A stretch of 64,000 bases of DNA from RHKX01 sp963820055 (GCA_963820055.1 CAWFYJ010000005.1:248001-312000); one strand, 5' to 3'; counted from the stretch's first letter, positions 1 through 9,745 are shown. Program-made: numbers and translations. Notes: a model not told the origin generated them from the sequence alone.

Positions 1-65
1 CGGACCCGGCCCAGACCGAGCACGTGCTCCGCGTGGCTCTGGACGGGCTGCGGTTTCGGGGCTAG
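1..65 (+). CDS. 3' end of an unidentified protein (partial)
   Basis: Only the last 20 codons and a TAG stop (63-65) are inside the window. The visible tail reads as an amphipathic helix ending in LDGLRFRG. Such a tail is seen in some TetR-type regulators, but 20 residues cannot identify a family. Codon use (G/C third positions) supports coding. Confidence 0.4.
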   Translation, partial: DPAQTEHVLRVALDGLRFRG

Positions 66-92
66 AACACCGCCCGGATTCGTCCCTTCGGA

Positions 93-166
93 TGCCGGAG
101 GAGAGACTCGAACTCCCGACACGCGGATTATGATTCCGCTGCTCTAACCGACTGAGCTACTCCGGC
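93..166 (-). tRNA. tRNA-Met (anticodon CAT)
   Basis: On the minus strand a full 74-nt cloverleaf can be drawn: acceptor stem GCCGGAG/CTCCGGC with discriminator A, D-arm AGCTCAGTCGGTTAGAGCA, anticodon stem GCGGA/TCCGC around the loop ATCATAA, and a T-arm containing GTTCGAGTC. The anticodon is CAT and 3' CCA is not encoded. The absence of initiator features (a C1:A72-type mismatch, GGG/CCC anticodon stem) favours elongator Met. A lysidine-modified tRNA-Ile2 also carries CAT and cannot be strictly excluded. A TACGAT hexamer (minus strand, 177-182) lies about 11 bp upstream of the 5' end and could be its -10 element. Confidence 0.93.
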
Positions 167-273
167 GGGAGCGGGGATCGTAGCGGGAGATGGGCGGGGA
201 AATCGTGCTCAGCGATGAGTCGGGGGGCGGTTCGTGGTCTCTGCTCACGACGGCGCAAACGAGGCGGAGGTGA

Positions 274-831
274 GTGGCAGTGGGAAAGGTGGTCTGGCAT
301 ACGACGAAGTCGCTGGACGGGTTCATCGCGGGTCCGGATGACTCGATGGATTGGGTGTTCGAGCTCGATTGGGGCACAAATCGGCTGGCGGACGAGGTTA
401 TGAGTTCAACGGGCGCGGTCCTGGCGGGACGCGGCTGGTACGAGGGCGCGGAGGGGAAGTACGGCGGGACCGAGGGGATCTATGGCGGCCGCTGGACCGG
501 GCCGGTGCTGGTCGTCACCCATCGCTTCGACGACGAGCCGAATCACCCGCGCGTGCGGTTCGTCGAGGGGCCGATCCAGAACGCGGTCGCCGCGGGCCGG
601 GAGGCCGCCGGCGAGAAGAACCTGGAGATCTTCGGGGCGAGCGTCGCCCGGCAGTGCCTGGAGGCCGGGCTGATCGAGGAAATGGTCGTCCACATCGCGC
701 CGGTGATGCTCGGCGCCGGCACCCGTTTCTACGGGGAGCCACCCTCGCCGAAGGTCAACCTCGAGGTGATCGACCGCGAAGAGCACGGCGACCTGACGAG
801 CCTGCGTTTCCGGGTCCTGCCGACGGCATAA
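274..831 (+). CDS. RibD C-terminal/dihydrofolate reductase-like protein
   Basis: The 185-residue protein has the layout of the RibD_C/DHFR-like NADPH-dependent reductase family: an N-terminal strand followed by SLDGFIAGPDDSMDW (residues about 13-27), a central GRGWYEG-type segment, and IFGASVARQCLEAGLIEE followed by a PVMLGAGTRF strand. In this family the first motif contacts the pteridine-like substrate and the glycine-rich part binds NADPH; the substrate here is unknown. GTG274 was kept as start, with GGCGGAGG just upstream; GTG280 has a better 9-nt spacing to that site and may be the real start. A second, divergent member of the family lies at 3179-3745 on the other strand. Confidence 0.8.
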   Translation: MAVGKVVWHTTKSLDGFIAGPDDSMDWVFELDWGTNRLADEVMSSTGAVLAGRGWYEGAEGKYGGTEGIYGGRWTGPVLVVTHRFDDEPNHPRVRFVEGPIQNAVAAGREAAGEKNLEIFGASVARQCLEAGLIEEMVVHIAPVMLGAGTRFYGEPPSPKVNLEVIDREEHGDLTSLRFRVLPTA

Positions 832-876
832 TCCGCCCTTGGGACTGCAGGCAACTACAAGGGAGATTGACGAGGA

Positions 877-1371
877 ATGGGAAGGACACGCCTCTGGGCG
901 GCGCTGCTGACGTGCGCGGCCGTGCTCGCCGTCGCCGGCTGCGGCAGCGACGACTCGACGAGCGAATCGACGACCGCCGCTGACACCGCGGCGACGACGG
1001 TCAGCGAGCCGTCATCGACGACCACGACGACGATCTCATCCGACATCGACGCGATCGAGACGACGATCAAGACGTGGATGCTCGAAGGCGACTGCACGCT
1101 GATGACCGACAAGTTCCTCGAGGAGCAGACGTTCGATGACAACCCGGAGTCGGCGTGCAAGACGTTCGAGAACCTCTTCACGGCGCCGTCCTACGGCGAG
1201 GACGACATCGACGTCACCGACGTCCAGTTCGAGAACGACAAGGCGACCGCGGTCGTCGGCGGCGGCCCCGAGGGGGTCAGCATCACCGAGGGCGGCGAGG
1301 AGATCACGAGCACCTACCACCTGGTCAAGGAAGACGGGACCTGGAAGATCGACTCGGCCGAGGTCAACTGA
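877..1371 (+). CDS. lipoprotein of unknown function
   Basis: The 164-residue protein starts with a lipoprotein signal: charged MGRTR, hydrophobic LWAALLTCAAVLAVAG, then the lipobox Cys at about residue 22. An acidic Ser/Thr-rich linker (about 23-50) follows. The remaining 110 residues contain helices and strands with a C-terminal stretch TSTYHLVKEDGTWKIDSAEV, which is typical of small NTF2-like/DUF4878-type secreted domains. The protein should sit on the outer face of the membrane; the ligand is unknown. A strong palindrome follows the stop codon and may end transcription. Confidence 0.75.
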   Translation: MGRTRLWAALLTCAAVLAVAGCGSDDSTSESTTAADTAATTVSEPSSTTTTTISSDIDAIETTIKTWMLEGDCTLMTDKFLEEQTFDDNPESACKTFENLFTAPSYGEDDIDVTDVQFENDKATAVVGGGPEGVSITEGGEEITSTYHLVKEDGTWKIDSAEVN

Positions 1372-1375
1372 CGGC

Positions 1376-1433
1376 CGATTCCTGATTCGTCGGGGACTGT
1401 TCCGCGGAACAGTCCCCGATCCGTCAGGATCGC
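1376..1433. repeat. long palindrome: perfect 30-bp core with an outer stem
   Basis: Positions 1390-1419 form a perfect 30-bp palindrome with no loop (half-site TCGGGGACTGTTCCG and its exact complement). An outer arm, GATTCCTGA at about 1377 pairing with TCAGGATC at about 1424, extends the hairpin with small bulges. There is no T-tract. It lies between a stop codon and the GTG of the next gene. It could be a REP-like dispersed element, a bidirectional terminator or a protein site. No second copy was seen in this window. Confidence 0.8.
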
Positions 1434-1440
1434 GGCCACC

Positions 1441-2534
<1,094 letters not shown>

Positions 2535-2538
<4 letters not shown>

Positions 2539-3182
2539 CCGAGGTCCGGGAAGTCCGGGTCGGCGCGGATCGAGTCGAGGTCGTCGTCCTCGCGGGCCCA
2601 ATCGGCGACGCGGCCGTCGGAGCCCGCCAGCGCGATCTTCAGGTGCTTGATCGCCTCCGGCGAGCGGCCGGCGAGGGCGTGGTAGCAGGCGAGCTGGTAG
2701 TTGAGGCCAGGGTTGTCGGGGTGGTATTCGAGCCCTTCGTCGAGGGTCGTGATGCCGGCGTCGTAGTTGCCGGCGAGGTAGTCCGGCTCGGCTGCGTACC
2801 AGTACTCGTAGGCGGCGGGTGGGAGGGCGGAGCCGGGCTCGCCGCTGAGGACGAGGATCGTCGTGTCGGGGGCGGCGGCGGTCGCTTCGCGGTGCTCACC
2901 GACGTCGGCGCGGACGAGCGTGCCCATCGGCGCGTCGATGGTCTCGCCGGCGACGGTGAAGTGGGCGCTTCCGGCGATGACGACGTAGAGCTCCTCGTGG
3001 CCGGCGGCTGCTTGGCTGGTCTCGTCGTGGGGCTCGATGACCGTGTCGCCCTGTTCGGCGGCGGAGTAGGCGTTGACACGGATCCCACTCAGGCCCATCG
3101 CCCGGCGGATCGGCCTCCAGATCGCGCCGGAGCTCTGCTCGAGCTGCGGCAGGTCGGCGAGACGGACGAAGCGCTCGCTCAC
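2535..3182 (-). CDS. cupin-TPR protein
   Basis: The 215-residue protein has an N-terminal cupin barrel (about 15-110) containing GDTVIEPHDET and GHEELYVVIAGSAHFTV, followed by a helical tail with tetratricopeptide-like repeats (NYDAGITTLDEGLEYHPDNP and LNYQLACYHALAGRSPEAI, about 140-190). Such cupin-TPR proteins are common in actinomycetes and may sense or bind small molecules; no enzyme function can be claimed. GTG3182 was chosen because it overlaps the stop of the upstream reductase gene (GTGA), which suggests coupled translation. Confidence 0.85.
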
Positions 3183-3745
3183 ACCGCCGCCGCGCCGATC
3201 TCGTAGGTCAGCTCGGTCATGCCGTTGCCGTAGGGCGTCACGTCGAGGAGCTTCAGAGGCGGGACCGGGCCGGCGAAGAGCGGCAGGCCGTCGCCGAGGA
3301 CGACCGGGACGATCGTCACCTGCAGCAGGTCGAGGAGGCCGGCCTCGTGGAATTGCGTCGCGAGGTTGCCGCCGCCGACCATCCAGAGGTCCTTGCCGGC
3401 GGCCGCCTCGATCATCTCGGCGTGGAGGTCGGCAACGGAGCCGGAGGCGAAGCGGAGCCCGGTCGCCCCCTCGATCGGCGGCAGCTCGCGCGAGGTCATA
3501 ACCCAGACCGGCAGGTCGCCGTACATCCAGTCCTCGTCGAGGATGAACTCGTAGGTCTTCGAGCCCATGACGAGCGCGCCGACGCCCTCCATGAACTGCG
3601 GATAGGTCGACTCCATCGGGCCCTCGTGCTCGGCCTCGCCGGCGTAGCCCGGGCCGTCGAACTTCGTCAGCCACTCGAGGTTCTCATCGAGGTCGGCGAT
3701 GTAGCCGTCGAGGCTCATCGCTCCGTAATAGACAGTCCGTGGCAC
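3179..3745 (-). CDS. RibD C-terminal/dihydrofolate reductase-like protein
   Basis: The 188-residue protein belongs to the same RibD_C/DHFR-like family as 274-831. It shows VYYGAMSLDGYIADLDENLEW at the N-terminus, VMGSKTYEFIL, and the NADPH-binding LWMVGGGNLATQFHEAGLLD followed by VTIVPVVLGDGLPLF. GTG3745 gives the usual family N-terminus (VPRTVYYG); ATG3718 would remove the first strand. It is the first gene of a two-gene unit with the cupin-TPR gene. Many members are annotated as deaminase/reductases without proof, so the substrate is unknown. Confidence 0.85.
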   Translation of the reverse strand: MPRTVYYGAMSLDGYIADLDENLEWLTKFDGPGYAGEAEHEGPMESTYPQFMEGVGALVMGSKTYEFILDEDWMYGDLPVWVMTSRELPPIEGATGLRFASGSVADLHAEMIEAAAGKDLWMVGGGNLATQFHEAGLLDLLQVTIVPVVLGDGLPLFAGPVPPLKLLDVTPYGNGMTELTYEIGAAAV

Positions 3746-3777
3746 CGGCCGGAATCTACCCGGCCCGGGTGCGTTCG

Positions 3778-4479
3778 TCAGAGCAGGCCGATGATGCCGC
3801 TGATCGCCAGGTAGGCGCCGGCGACGAAGGCGACCCAGATGCCGATCTGACGCATGTTCGACCGCGTCCAGGCGTCGAAGCGGGCAACGGCAGCGGCAGC
3901 GCCGTCGGGCCGAACGAGGTAGTAGGCGAGCGGTAGCTCGATCAGCGCGAACATGATCAGGTTGAACATGAGGATGAGCAGCAGGGACGAGGCCTGTGAG
4001 TAGCCGCCGACGTCGATCTCCTTCAGCGCCTGCAGGTACCAGACGCTCGGCAGGTTGAGGACGACGCCGAGGATGATCGCCAGCGCGAACGAGTCCTTCG
4101 TCAGCAGGCGGGTCGTCCAGGGCTCCTTCCCGTCGTCCTCGGCTGCCGCCTTCGCGGCCTTCTTCTCCTTGCGGGCCGCGCGCCTCCCGGCACCGGGAAG
4201 GTCGCGCCCGGTGACGAGCACGAAAGCGATGGCGAGCAGGAGGACGCCGAGGACGAGGCTGATGATCGGGTTCGTCGACCCGCTCGAGTTCGTCCCGAGG
4301 TTGGACGTGTCGGCGAACGCGAGGATGGCGACGCCGATGCTGATGCTGACGGCCATGCCGCCGATCAGAAAGCCGGAGAGGAGCCGGACCGGGTGGGGCC
4401 GGTTGAGGATCAGGATCACGACCGCGAGCAGCGTCGGATAGAACGCCGCAGCGACGGCGAGGAGGATGATCTGGCCCAT
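3778..4479 (-). CDS. GAP (Sap) family membrane protein
   Basis: The 233-residue polytopic protein has about six hydrophobic segments. It has an N-terminal IILLAVAAAFYPTLLAVVILIL helix with a conserved Pro, a NRPHPVRLLSGFLIGG loop, a charged cytoplasmic loop (about 140-165, rich in Lys/Arg/Ala), and a C-terminal helix ending GIIGLL. This matches the GAP family related to the mycobacterial Sap protein (peptidoglycolipid addressing), which belongs to the LysE/Rht-like transporters. A lipid or small-molecule export role follows from family resemblance only. ATG4479 (MGQIILL) was preferred to longer starts, which add a non-membrane extension with poor codon use. Confidence 0.78.
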   Translation of the reverse strand: MGQIILLAVAAAFYPTLLAVVILILNRPHPVRLLSGFLIGGMAVSISIGVAILAFADTSNLGTNSSGSTNPIISLVLGVLLLAIAFVLVTGRDLPGAGRRAARKEKKAAKAAAEDDGKEPWTTRLLTKDSFALAIILGVVLNLPSVWYLQALKEIDVGGYSQASSLLLILMFNLIMFALIELPLAYYLVRPDGAAAAVARFDAWTRSNMRQIGIWVAFVAGAYLAISGIIGLL

Positions 4480-4527
4480 CGCCGACAAGTATCGCGGCAA
4501 ATCGCTTCCTGCATCGCAATTCAGTCG

Positions 4528-5616
4528 GTGCCGACCCGATCGATATGCTCGCAGCGCCGGGTCTCTCCGCCGGTTCCTCTCCACCGTCGCATTCGCCTGA
4601 ACCCCCCCAACCACACCCAGTTCGCGATCGGTTTCGATCACCGGGACCTCGAGCGACTTCACGGCTGCTGGGACGAGGTGATCGCGTCTCAGCAGTGGTC
4701 GGAGGGCGCGATGACGGAGCGGTTCGAATCAGCCTGGTCGACCTGGAACGGGCTCGGCTCCGTCGCGACCGGAAGCTGGACCGGCGGCGCGCTCGCCGCC
4801 CTCGAGTTCGCCGGAGTCAACGGCGAGGCCGTCCTCTGCCCCTCGAACACGTTCATGGCGACGCCGCTGGCCATCCAGCACGCGGGTGGCCGGCCCGTCT
4901 TCGTCGATTGTCGCCGCGACGATCTCTGCGTCGACTACGACGACTTCGTCGCCAAGGCCGAGGCCCACAAGCCGCGCGCCGCGGTGCTCGTCCACATCGG
5001 CGGCCACATCGCCTTCGACAGCGACCGGATCGCCGACTACTGCCGCGACAACGGGATCTTCCTGCTCGAAGACTGCGCCCACGCCCACGGCGCCGACTGG
5101 AACGGGCGCCGGCCCGGGTCGTGGGGCGACGCCGGCGTCTACTCCTTCTATGCGACGAAGACGATCTCGACGGGCGAGGGCGGGATGCTCGTCTCGCGGC
5201 ACGCCGACCTCCTCGAGTACGCGAAGGCCTTCCGCAACTACGGCAAGCCGGACCACTCGGTCGCCGGGCTCAACTTCCGGATCAGCGAATTCACCGCAGC
5301 GCTCGGAGCGATCCAGACCGAGCGCCTGCCGGAGATCGTCGAGCGCAAGAACGAGATCGCCCGTGACCTGCTCGACCCCGAGCACCCCGAGCGCCTCCGC
5401 CTCCCCGACGGAATGACCTCGGGGCTCTACAAGTACATCGTCTTCGCCCCGATCGAGCGCTCGACCGGCAAGGTCTACGAGGTTCCCTGCCACCGGACGA
5501 TGGAGACCGGCGACGAGCTCCCCAACACCGACTGGGTCGGCGGCAACCACTGGTGCGTACCGCTCTACTACCACGCTCCCGAGAGGGCACCGCTCGCCGA
5601 TCGGCAGCTGGCATGA
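4528..5616 (+). CDS. DegT/DnrJ/EryC1/StrS-type PLP aminotransferase
   Basis: The protein (about 362 residues) has the fold-type I signatures of sugar aminotransferases: LCPSNTFMATPLAIQHAGG (substrate and PLP entry), LLEDCAHAHGADW with the PLP-binding Asp, and SFYATKTISTGEGGM, whose Lys forms the Schiff base. These enzymes aminate keto-sugars for glycans or secondary metabolites. The 5' end is uncertain: GTG4528 is the nearest in-frame standard start, but the conserved part begins near FAIGFDH (about 4622). It overlaps the next epimerase gene (ATGA), so the two probably act in one nucleotide-sugar pathway. Confidence 0.88.
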   Translation: MPTRSICSQRRVSPPVPLHRRIRLNPPNHTQFAIGFDHRDLERLHGCWDEVIASQQWSEGAMTERFESAWSTWNGLGSVATGSWTGGALAALEFAGVNGEAVLCPSNTFMATPLAIQHAGGRPVFVDCRRDDLCVDYDDFVAKAEAHKPRAAVLVHIGGHIAFDSDRIADYCRDNGIFLLEDCAHAHGADWNGRRPGSWGDAGVYSFYATKTISTGEGGMLVSRHADLLEYAKAFRNYGKPDHSVAGLNFRISEFTAALGAIQTERLPEIVERKNEIARDLLDPEHPERLRLPDGMTSGLYKYIVFAPIERSTGKVYEVPCHRTMETGDELPNTDWVGGNHWCVPLYYHAPERAPLADRQLA

Positions 5617-6986
5617 ACCGCGTCCTCGTCACCGGCGGGTCGGGATTCATCGGCTCCCACGTCGTCGACAAGCTCGCCGCGGCGGGCATCGAGCCGCGGA
5701 TCTACGACCTCCGGCACTCCCCGCATCACCCGCAGGGGAGCGTCGACACGTATCTCGGTGACCTCGCCGACACCGAGGCGCTCACCCGCGCCCTCGACGG
5801 CTGCGACGCAGTCATCCACCTCGCCGCCTACGCCGACGTCGGGATCGTCGCCGCCGAGCCGGTCGCGGCCGAGGAGACGAACTCGCGCGGGACGATCTCG
5901 GTCCTCGAGGCCGCCCGCGCGGCCGGCGTCGAGCGGGTCGTCTACGGCAGCACGATCTGGGTCTACGGCGAATCCGGCGAGGGCACGATCACCGAGGAGT
6001 CGCCGATCGGCCTCCCCAAGCACCTCTACACGGCCAGCAAGCTCGCCGGCGAGATGTACTGCACCTCCTACGCCGAGCTCTACGACGTTCCGTACACGAT
6101 CCTCCGCTTCGGAATCCCCTACGGCCCGCGTTCCCGGCCCGCCGCCGTGATCCCGATCTTCGTCGGCAAGGCACTGGCCGGCGAGCCGCTGACGATCGCC
6201 GGCGACGGCCTGCAGACGCGCCGCTTCGTCTACGTGGAGGACCTCGCCGAGGGGGTCGTGCGCGGCCTCGCGCCCTGCGCGACCAACCGCGTCTACAACC
6301 TCGCGAGCGACGAGACCGTGACGATCCGCGAGCTCGCCGACACCGTCGGTGAGGTGGTCGGCGACACCGAGATCGTCCACACGCCCGGTCGCAACGGCGA
6401 CTTCGGCGGCGCCGAGATCTCGAACGTCCGGGCGCTGCAAGAGCTCGACTGGAGGGCCTCGACGCCGCTGAAGGAAGGTGTCACCCGCTACCTCGGGTGG
6501 CTGCGCGAATCGCCGGCCGACGAGGCGCCGTCCGATCCGCCCGCCCCGGCCGAGGCGCCGGCCGCGGCCATGGCAACGGCGCCGGCCGCGGCGCCCGAGC
6601 CGGACCGCCCTCGGGCCAGCGAACGCTTCCCGATCGCCACGAGGGCCGCGGCCGTCGGCTTCGGCATTCTCCTCGCCGAGATGCTCGCCTTCCTGACCGA
6701 CGACTTCGGGACGGGCCAGAAGATGACGCTCCTCTTCGTCGCCCTGATCGCGATCGTCGCGGCACTCTCCTCGCGCCGGGCCCGGACCGGTGCCTTCGCC
6801 TGGGGACTGCTCGGCCTCTACTCGGCGTTGCTCGTTCTGCCGTGGACCCGCCACGCCCTCCACCTCGGGATCCCGGGCCTCGGGACGCTCGTCCTCGGGG
6901 CGATGGGGGCCGCGATCGCGTTCGCGGTCGCTTACGCAGCCGAACAGATACCGGCGCCCGAGCCGGCGGCCGCTTCCCGGTCCTGA
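5613..6986 (+). CDS. NAD-dependent epimerase/dehydratase with C-terminal membrane domain
   Basis: Residues 1-310 form an extended short-chain dehydrogenase: the Rossmann motif TGGSGFIGSH (7-16), HLAAYADV, the catalytic Ser/Thr region GSTIWVYGE, the YTASK catalytic Tyr/Lys, and RFVYVEDLAEGV. This points to a UDP-sugar 4-epimerase or GDP-sugar dehydratase-like enzyme. An Ala/Pro linker (about 312-345) leads to a C-terminal domain of about 110 residues with four hydrophobic segments (for example FGILLAEMLAFLTDD, LFVALIAIVAALSS). Soluble members end after about 310 residues, so this is a membrane-anchored fusion. The start ATG5613 overlaps the aminotransferase stop. Confidence 0.88.
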   Translation: MNRVLVTGGSGFIGSHVVDKLAAAGIEPRIYDLRHSPHHPQGSVDTYLGDLADTEALTRALDGCDAVIHLAAYADVGIVAAEPVAAEETNSRGTISVLEAARAAGVERVVYGSTIWVYGESGEGTITEESPIGLPKHLYTASKLAGEMYCTSYAELYDVPYTILRFGIPYGPRSRPAAVIPIFVGKALAGEPLTIAGDGLQTRRFVYVEDLAEGVVRGLAPCATNRVYNLASDETVTIRELADTVGEVVGDTEIVHTPGRNGDFGGAEISNVRALQELDWRASTPLKEGVTRYLGWLRESPADEAPSDPPAPAEAPAAAMATAPAAAPEPDRPRASERFPIATRAAAVGFGILLAEMLAFLTDDFGTGQKMTLLFVALIAIVAALSSRRARTGAFAWGLLGLYSALLVLPWTRHALHLGIPGLGTLVLGAMGAAIAFAVAYAAEQIPAPEPAAASRS

Positions 6987-7005
6987 CCGGTCGCGTGCGA
7001 CGGGC

Positions 7006-7725
7006 TCAGAGCCGCGTCGGACGCAGCCCCGCGGCATCGATCGCCGCCAGAACCCGCGGGACCGCCTCGGCCGTCGCCCGCCACGATCCGGCGGCGCTGT
7101 AATGGTCGGCATCGTGGAGCAGCAGCACGTCTCCGCCGGAGAGCCGACCGGACACCTCCAAGCTGATCGACTCGGCGCTCGCGCGGCCGCGCCAGTCGTG
7201 GCCCCACCGCGACCAGAGGATCGACCGCAGGCCGCGGCGGCGGACGATCGCCGGCCCGGCCGGGCTGAAGATCCCGTACGGCGGGCGGTAGATCTCCGGA
7301 GCCGCTCCGGTCGCCTCGCCGACGGTCTCGAGGCCGCGGTCGAGATCGGCCGCGAAAGCCGCCGGCGTCAGCCGCAGCATGTTGCGGTGCCGGTAGCCGT
7401 GGAGGGCGACCGTGTGGCCCGCGGCGACGATCTCGGCGGCCGGACCCGGATACCGCTCGACCTGCTCGCCGACGAGGAAGAACGTCGCGCGAGCGCCACC
7501 GGCGGCGAGCGCCTCGAGCACCGCCGGGGTGCCCTGCGGATGCGGCCCGTCGTCGAACGTGATCGCGACTTCGCCGGAGCTCGCGATCCGGCGCGGAAAC
7601 CCCGCGAGCCGGGCGACCGGCGGAAAGATCGGCGCCAATGCCGGTGAGCTCCACGCCGCGGCGGCCGCCGCACCGGCCAGCGCTCCCGCGCGGGCGATCC
7701 TGGCGGCGGGGTTCGGTGCGCCCAT
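7006..7725 (-). CDS. polysaccharide deacetylase (NodB-like)
   Basis: The 239-residue protein has a signal or anchor helix (about 10-30, Ala-rich) and a NodB carbohydrate-esterase-4 domain. The metal and catalytic motif VAITFDDGPHP carries the catalytic Asp and the metal-binding Asp; HGYRHRNM is the HxxxH-type metal motif; YRPPYG and LLLHDADH are the later motifs. It should remove N-acetyl groups from a cell-surface polymer outside the membrane. ATG7725 is 15 bp from the divergent GTG of the transporter gene, so promoters must overlap. Confidence 0.9.
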   Translation of the reverse strand: MGAPNPAARIARAGALAGAAAAAAWSSPALAPIFPPVARLAGFPRRIASSGEVAITFDDGPHPQGTPAVLEALAAGGARATFFLVGEQVERYPGPAAEIVAAGHTVALHGYRHRNMLRLTPAAFAADLDRGLETVGEATGAAPEIYRPPYGIFSPAGPAIVRRRGLRSILWSRWGHDWRGRASAESISLEVSGRLSGGDVLLLHDADHYSAAGSWRATAEAVPRVLAAIDAAGLRPTRL

Positions 7726-7740
7726 GATCGGATCCTCGCA

Positions 7741-8673
7741 GTGATGGACGGCAATCTCTGGCTCGGTTTCGGCCTCGCCCTCGCGGCGGCCTGTTGCTAC
7801 GAGGCCGGATACGCGGTCCAGGCGCTCGAGGCGCGGCGCGCTCCGGCCGAGCGGTCGCTGCGCCCGTCGCTGATCGGCTACCTGCTGAAGCGGCCGATCT
7901 GGCTGGCGGCGACGGCGTTGTCGCTCGTCGGCTGGCCGCTGCAGATCCTCGCCCTCTCGCACGCCCCGCTGACGCTCGTGCAGCCGACGCTCGCCCTCGG
8001 CCTGCTGCTTCTCCTGGCGCTCGGGGTCCGCTACCTCGGCGAGCCGGTCGGCCGTCGCGAGATCGCCGCGGTCGTGGTCGTGATCGCGGCCGTAGCCGTG
8101 ATCGGCTGGGCGGCCCCCGCCGAGTCGGGCGAGGTCCCTCGCGACGCGACTCTCGTCATCGCCCTCGGCACCCTCGGCGTCCTCGCCGCGGTGCCGTTCG
8201 TCGCCGCCTTGTTCAAGCGCGGCGCCAATCCGGTCGCCCTGCTCGTCATCGGCGCCGGCGCGGCCGACGCACTGGCGGCGTTCGTGGCGAAGCTGATCTC
8301 CGAGGACGCCTCGGCGGGCGCATGGGTCGCAGTCGTGGCGTGGGCTGCTCTCGTCGGGGTGGTGATCCTCGCCGGGGTCATCTCGGAGACGACCGCCCTG
8401 CAGCGATCGGCGGCGACGCGGGTCGCTCCGGCCGTGCTCGTCATCCAGATCGCCGTGCCGGTCGTGATGGCGCCGCTCGTCGGCGGCGAGAGCTGGGCCG
8501 GCACGCCGCTCGGCGGCGCCGTCCTCGTCGGCGCCGTCGTGATGCTCGCGGCGGGGGTGGCGCTGCTCGGCAGCTCGCCCGCGGTCGCCGAGGTGATCGC
8601 CGAGCACCCGCCCGACGAAGGCGAGGAGGACCCGGAAGGCGTCAGCGAAGAGCCGGCGCCGGAGCCAGGCTGA
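7741..8673 (+). CDS. DMT-superfamily (EamA-like) membrane transporter
   Basis: The 310-residue protein has about nine or ten hydrophobic segments and a charged tail (about 285-310, Glu/Pro-rich). The first half holds YEAGYAVQALEARR and PLTLVQPTLALGLLLLLALG, and the second half VAPAVLVIQIAVPVVMAPLVGGE, the paired repeats of drug/metabolite transporters; it resembles the DMT family often annotated in Mycobacterium and Solirubrobacter. The substrate is unknown. Start is GTG7741 or ATG7744. The 3' end overlaps the convergent glycosyltransferase gene by 32 bp. Confidence 0.82.
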   Translation: MMDGNLWLGFGLALAAACCYEAGYAVQALEARRAPAERSLRPSLIGYLLKRPIWLAATALSLVGWPLQILALSHAPLTLVQPTLALGLLLLLALGVRYLGEPVGRREIAAVVVVIAAVAVIGWAAPAESGEVPRDATLVIALGTLGVLAAVPFVAALFKRGANPVALLVIGAGAADALAAFVAKLISEDASAGAWVAVVAWAALVGVVILAGVISETTALQRSAATRVAPAVLVIQIAVPVVMAPLVGGESWAGTPLGGAVLVGAVVMLAAGVALLGSSPAVAEVIAEHPPDEGEEDPEGVSEEPAPEPG

Positions 8674-9745
8674 GCACGGCCGAAGCGGCGGTGGGGAGGG
8701 CGGCGAATGAGCGGTCCGGCTCGCTCGGCGCGGCGACTGCGCGCCGCAGGCACTCCGCGAGCTCGGCCCGGTCCGCCGCGACCTCGGCGAGCCCCTCGCG
8801 GGCGAACGCCTCGTTGTTCGTCCGGACGTGGGCGCGGCCCCATCCGTAGGAGACGACGTTGCAGCCGAGCATGATCCCCTCGAGGACCGTCAGGCCCGCC
8901 GTCGAGTGGACGAGGACGTCGGATGCCGAAAGCAGCGCCGGCATCTCGTCGGTGAAGCCGAGGATCGTCACCCGCGGATCGCTTCCGAAGCTCCCCTCGA
9001 GCGCCGCCCTCGCGGTGTCGTTGCGGCCGCTGAGACAGACGACGTGGGCGCCCGGGATCCGCAACGCCTCGGCGACCGCACCGCCGAGGTCGCCGACGGC
9101 CCAGCCGCCGCCGGAGACCGTGATCACGGTGCCCTCCTCGGGGAGGCCGAGCAGGCGGCGGGCTTCGGCTCGTTCGGGCGGGTCGTAGAAGGCCGGGTCG
9201 GTCAGCCCGCGGACGCATTCGATCCGGCTCCGTGGGGCGATCGCGTGGACCTCCGCGAGCGACTCCGGGTGGGTGATCAGGTGGAGGTCGACACCCGGGT
9301 GCGCCCAGTAGCGGAGGGAGGCGAGGTCGGTGATGGCGGAGACGACCGGGACGTGGAGGCGTCCCTGGACGCGAAGCCGTCCCAGCACCTCGGTCGCCGC
9401 CGGGTAGGTGGAGACGATCACGTCGGGCCGAGATGCCGCGACGGCTCGCAGCGTCGAGCGCCCGCCGAGGCCGCCGGTGATCGCCGAGGCGAGGCGGCGG
9501 GTAGGCCCGATCTGCGCGATCAGCCGGTACTCGAGGTCGAACATCCGGTTGCCCCAGTCGGAGTCGAACTTCGAGCCGTCCATGACGATCCGCCGCGCCA
9601 GATCGCCGACGACCGCGAGGAAATCGACGATCTCGACGTCGGTCTCCGGACTCTCGGCGGCGATGCCGTCGGCGAGCATTCGCGCCGGCAGGTCGTGGCC
9701 CTCGCCGATCGATGCGGTGAATATCAGGATGCGCCCCGCCGCCAT
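8642..9745 (-). CDS. MGDG synthase/MurG-like glycosyltransferase
   Basis: The 367-residue GT-B enzyme has the MGDG-synthase-type N-terminus ILIFTASIGEGH (residues about 5-16), a middle region RPDVIVSTYPAATEVLGRL, and the UDP-sugar-binding C-terminal domain with TVITVSGGGWAVGDLG, LGFTDEMPALLSASDVLVHSTAGLTVLEGI. It likely moves a hexose to a lipid acceptor such as diacylglycerol at the inner face of the membrane. The exact donor and acceptor are inference from family. ATG9745 follows no close gene; ltrA is divergent 54 bp away. Confidence 0.85.
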   Translation of the reverse strand: MAAGRILIFTASIGEGHDLPARMLADGIAAESPETDVEIVDFLAVVGDLARRIVMDGSKFDSDWGNRMFDLEYRLIAQIGPTRRLASAITGGLGGRSTLRAVAASRPDVIVSTYPAATEVLGRLRVQGRLHVPVVSAITDLASLRYWAHPGVDLHLITHPESLAEVHAIAPRSRIECVRGLTDPAFYDPPERAEARRLLGLPEEGTVITVSGGGWAVGDLGGAVAEALRIPGAHVVCLSGRNDTARAALEGSFGSDPRVTILGFTDEMPALLSASDVLVHSTAGLTVLEGIMLGCNVVSYGWGRAHVRTNNEAFAREGLAEVAADRAELAECLRRAVAAPSEPDRSFAALPTAASAVLSLAPAPALR

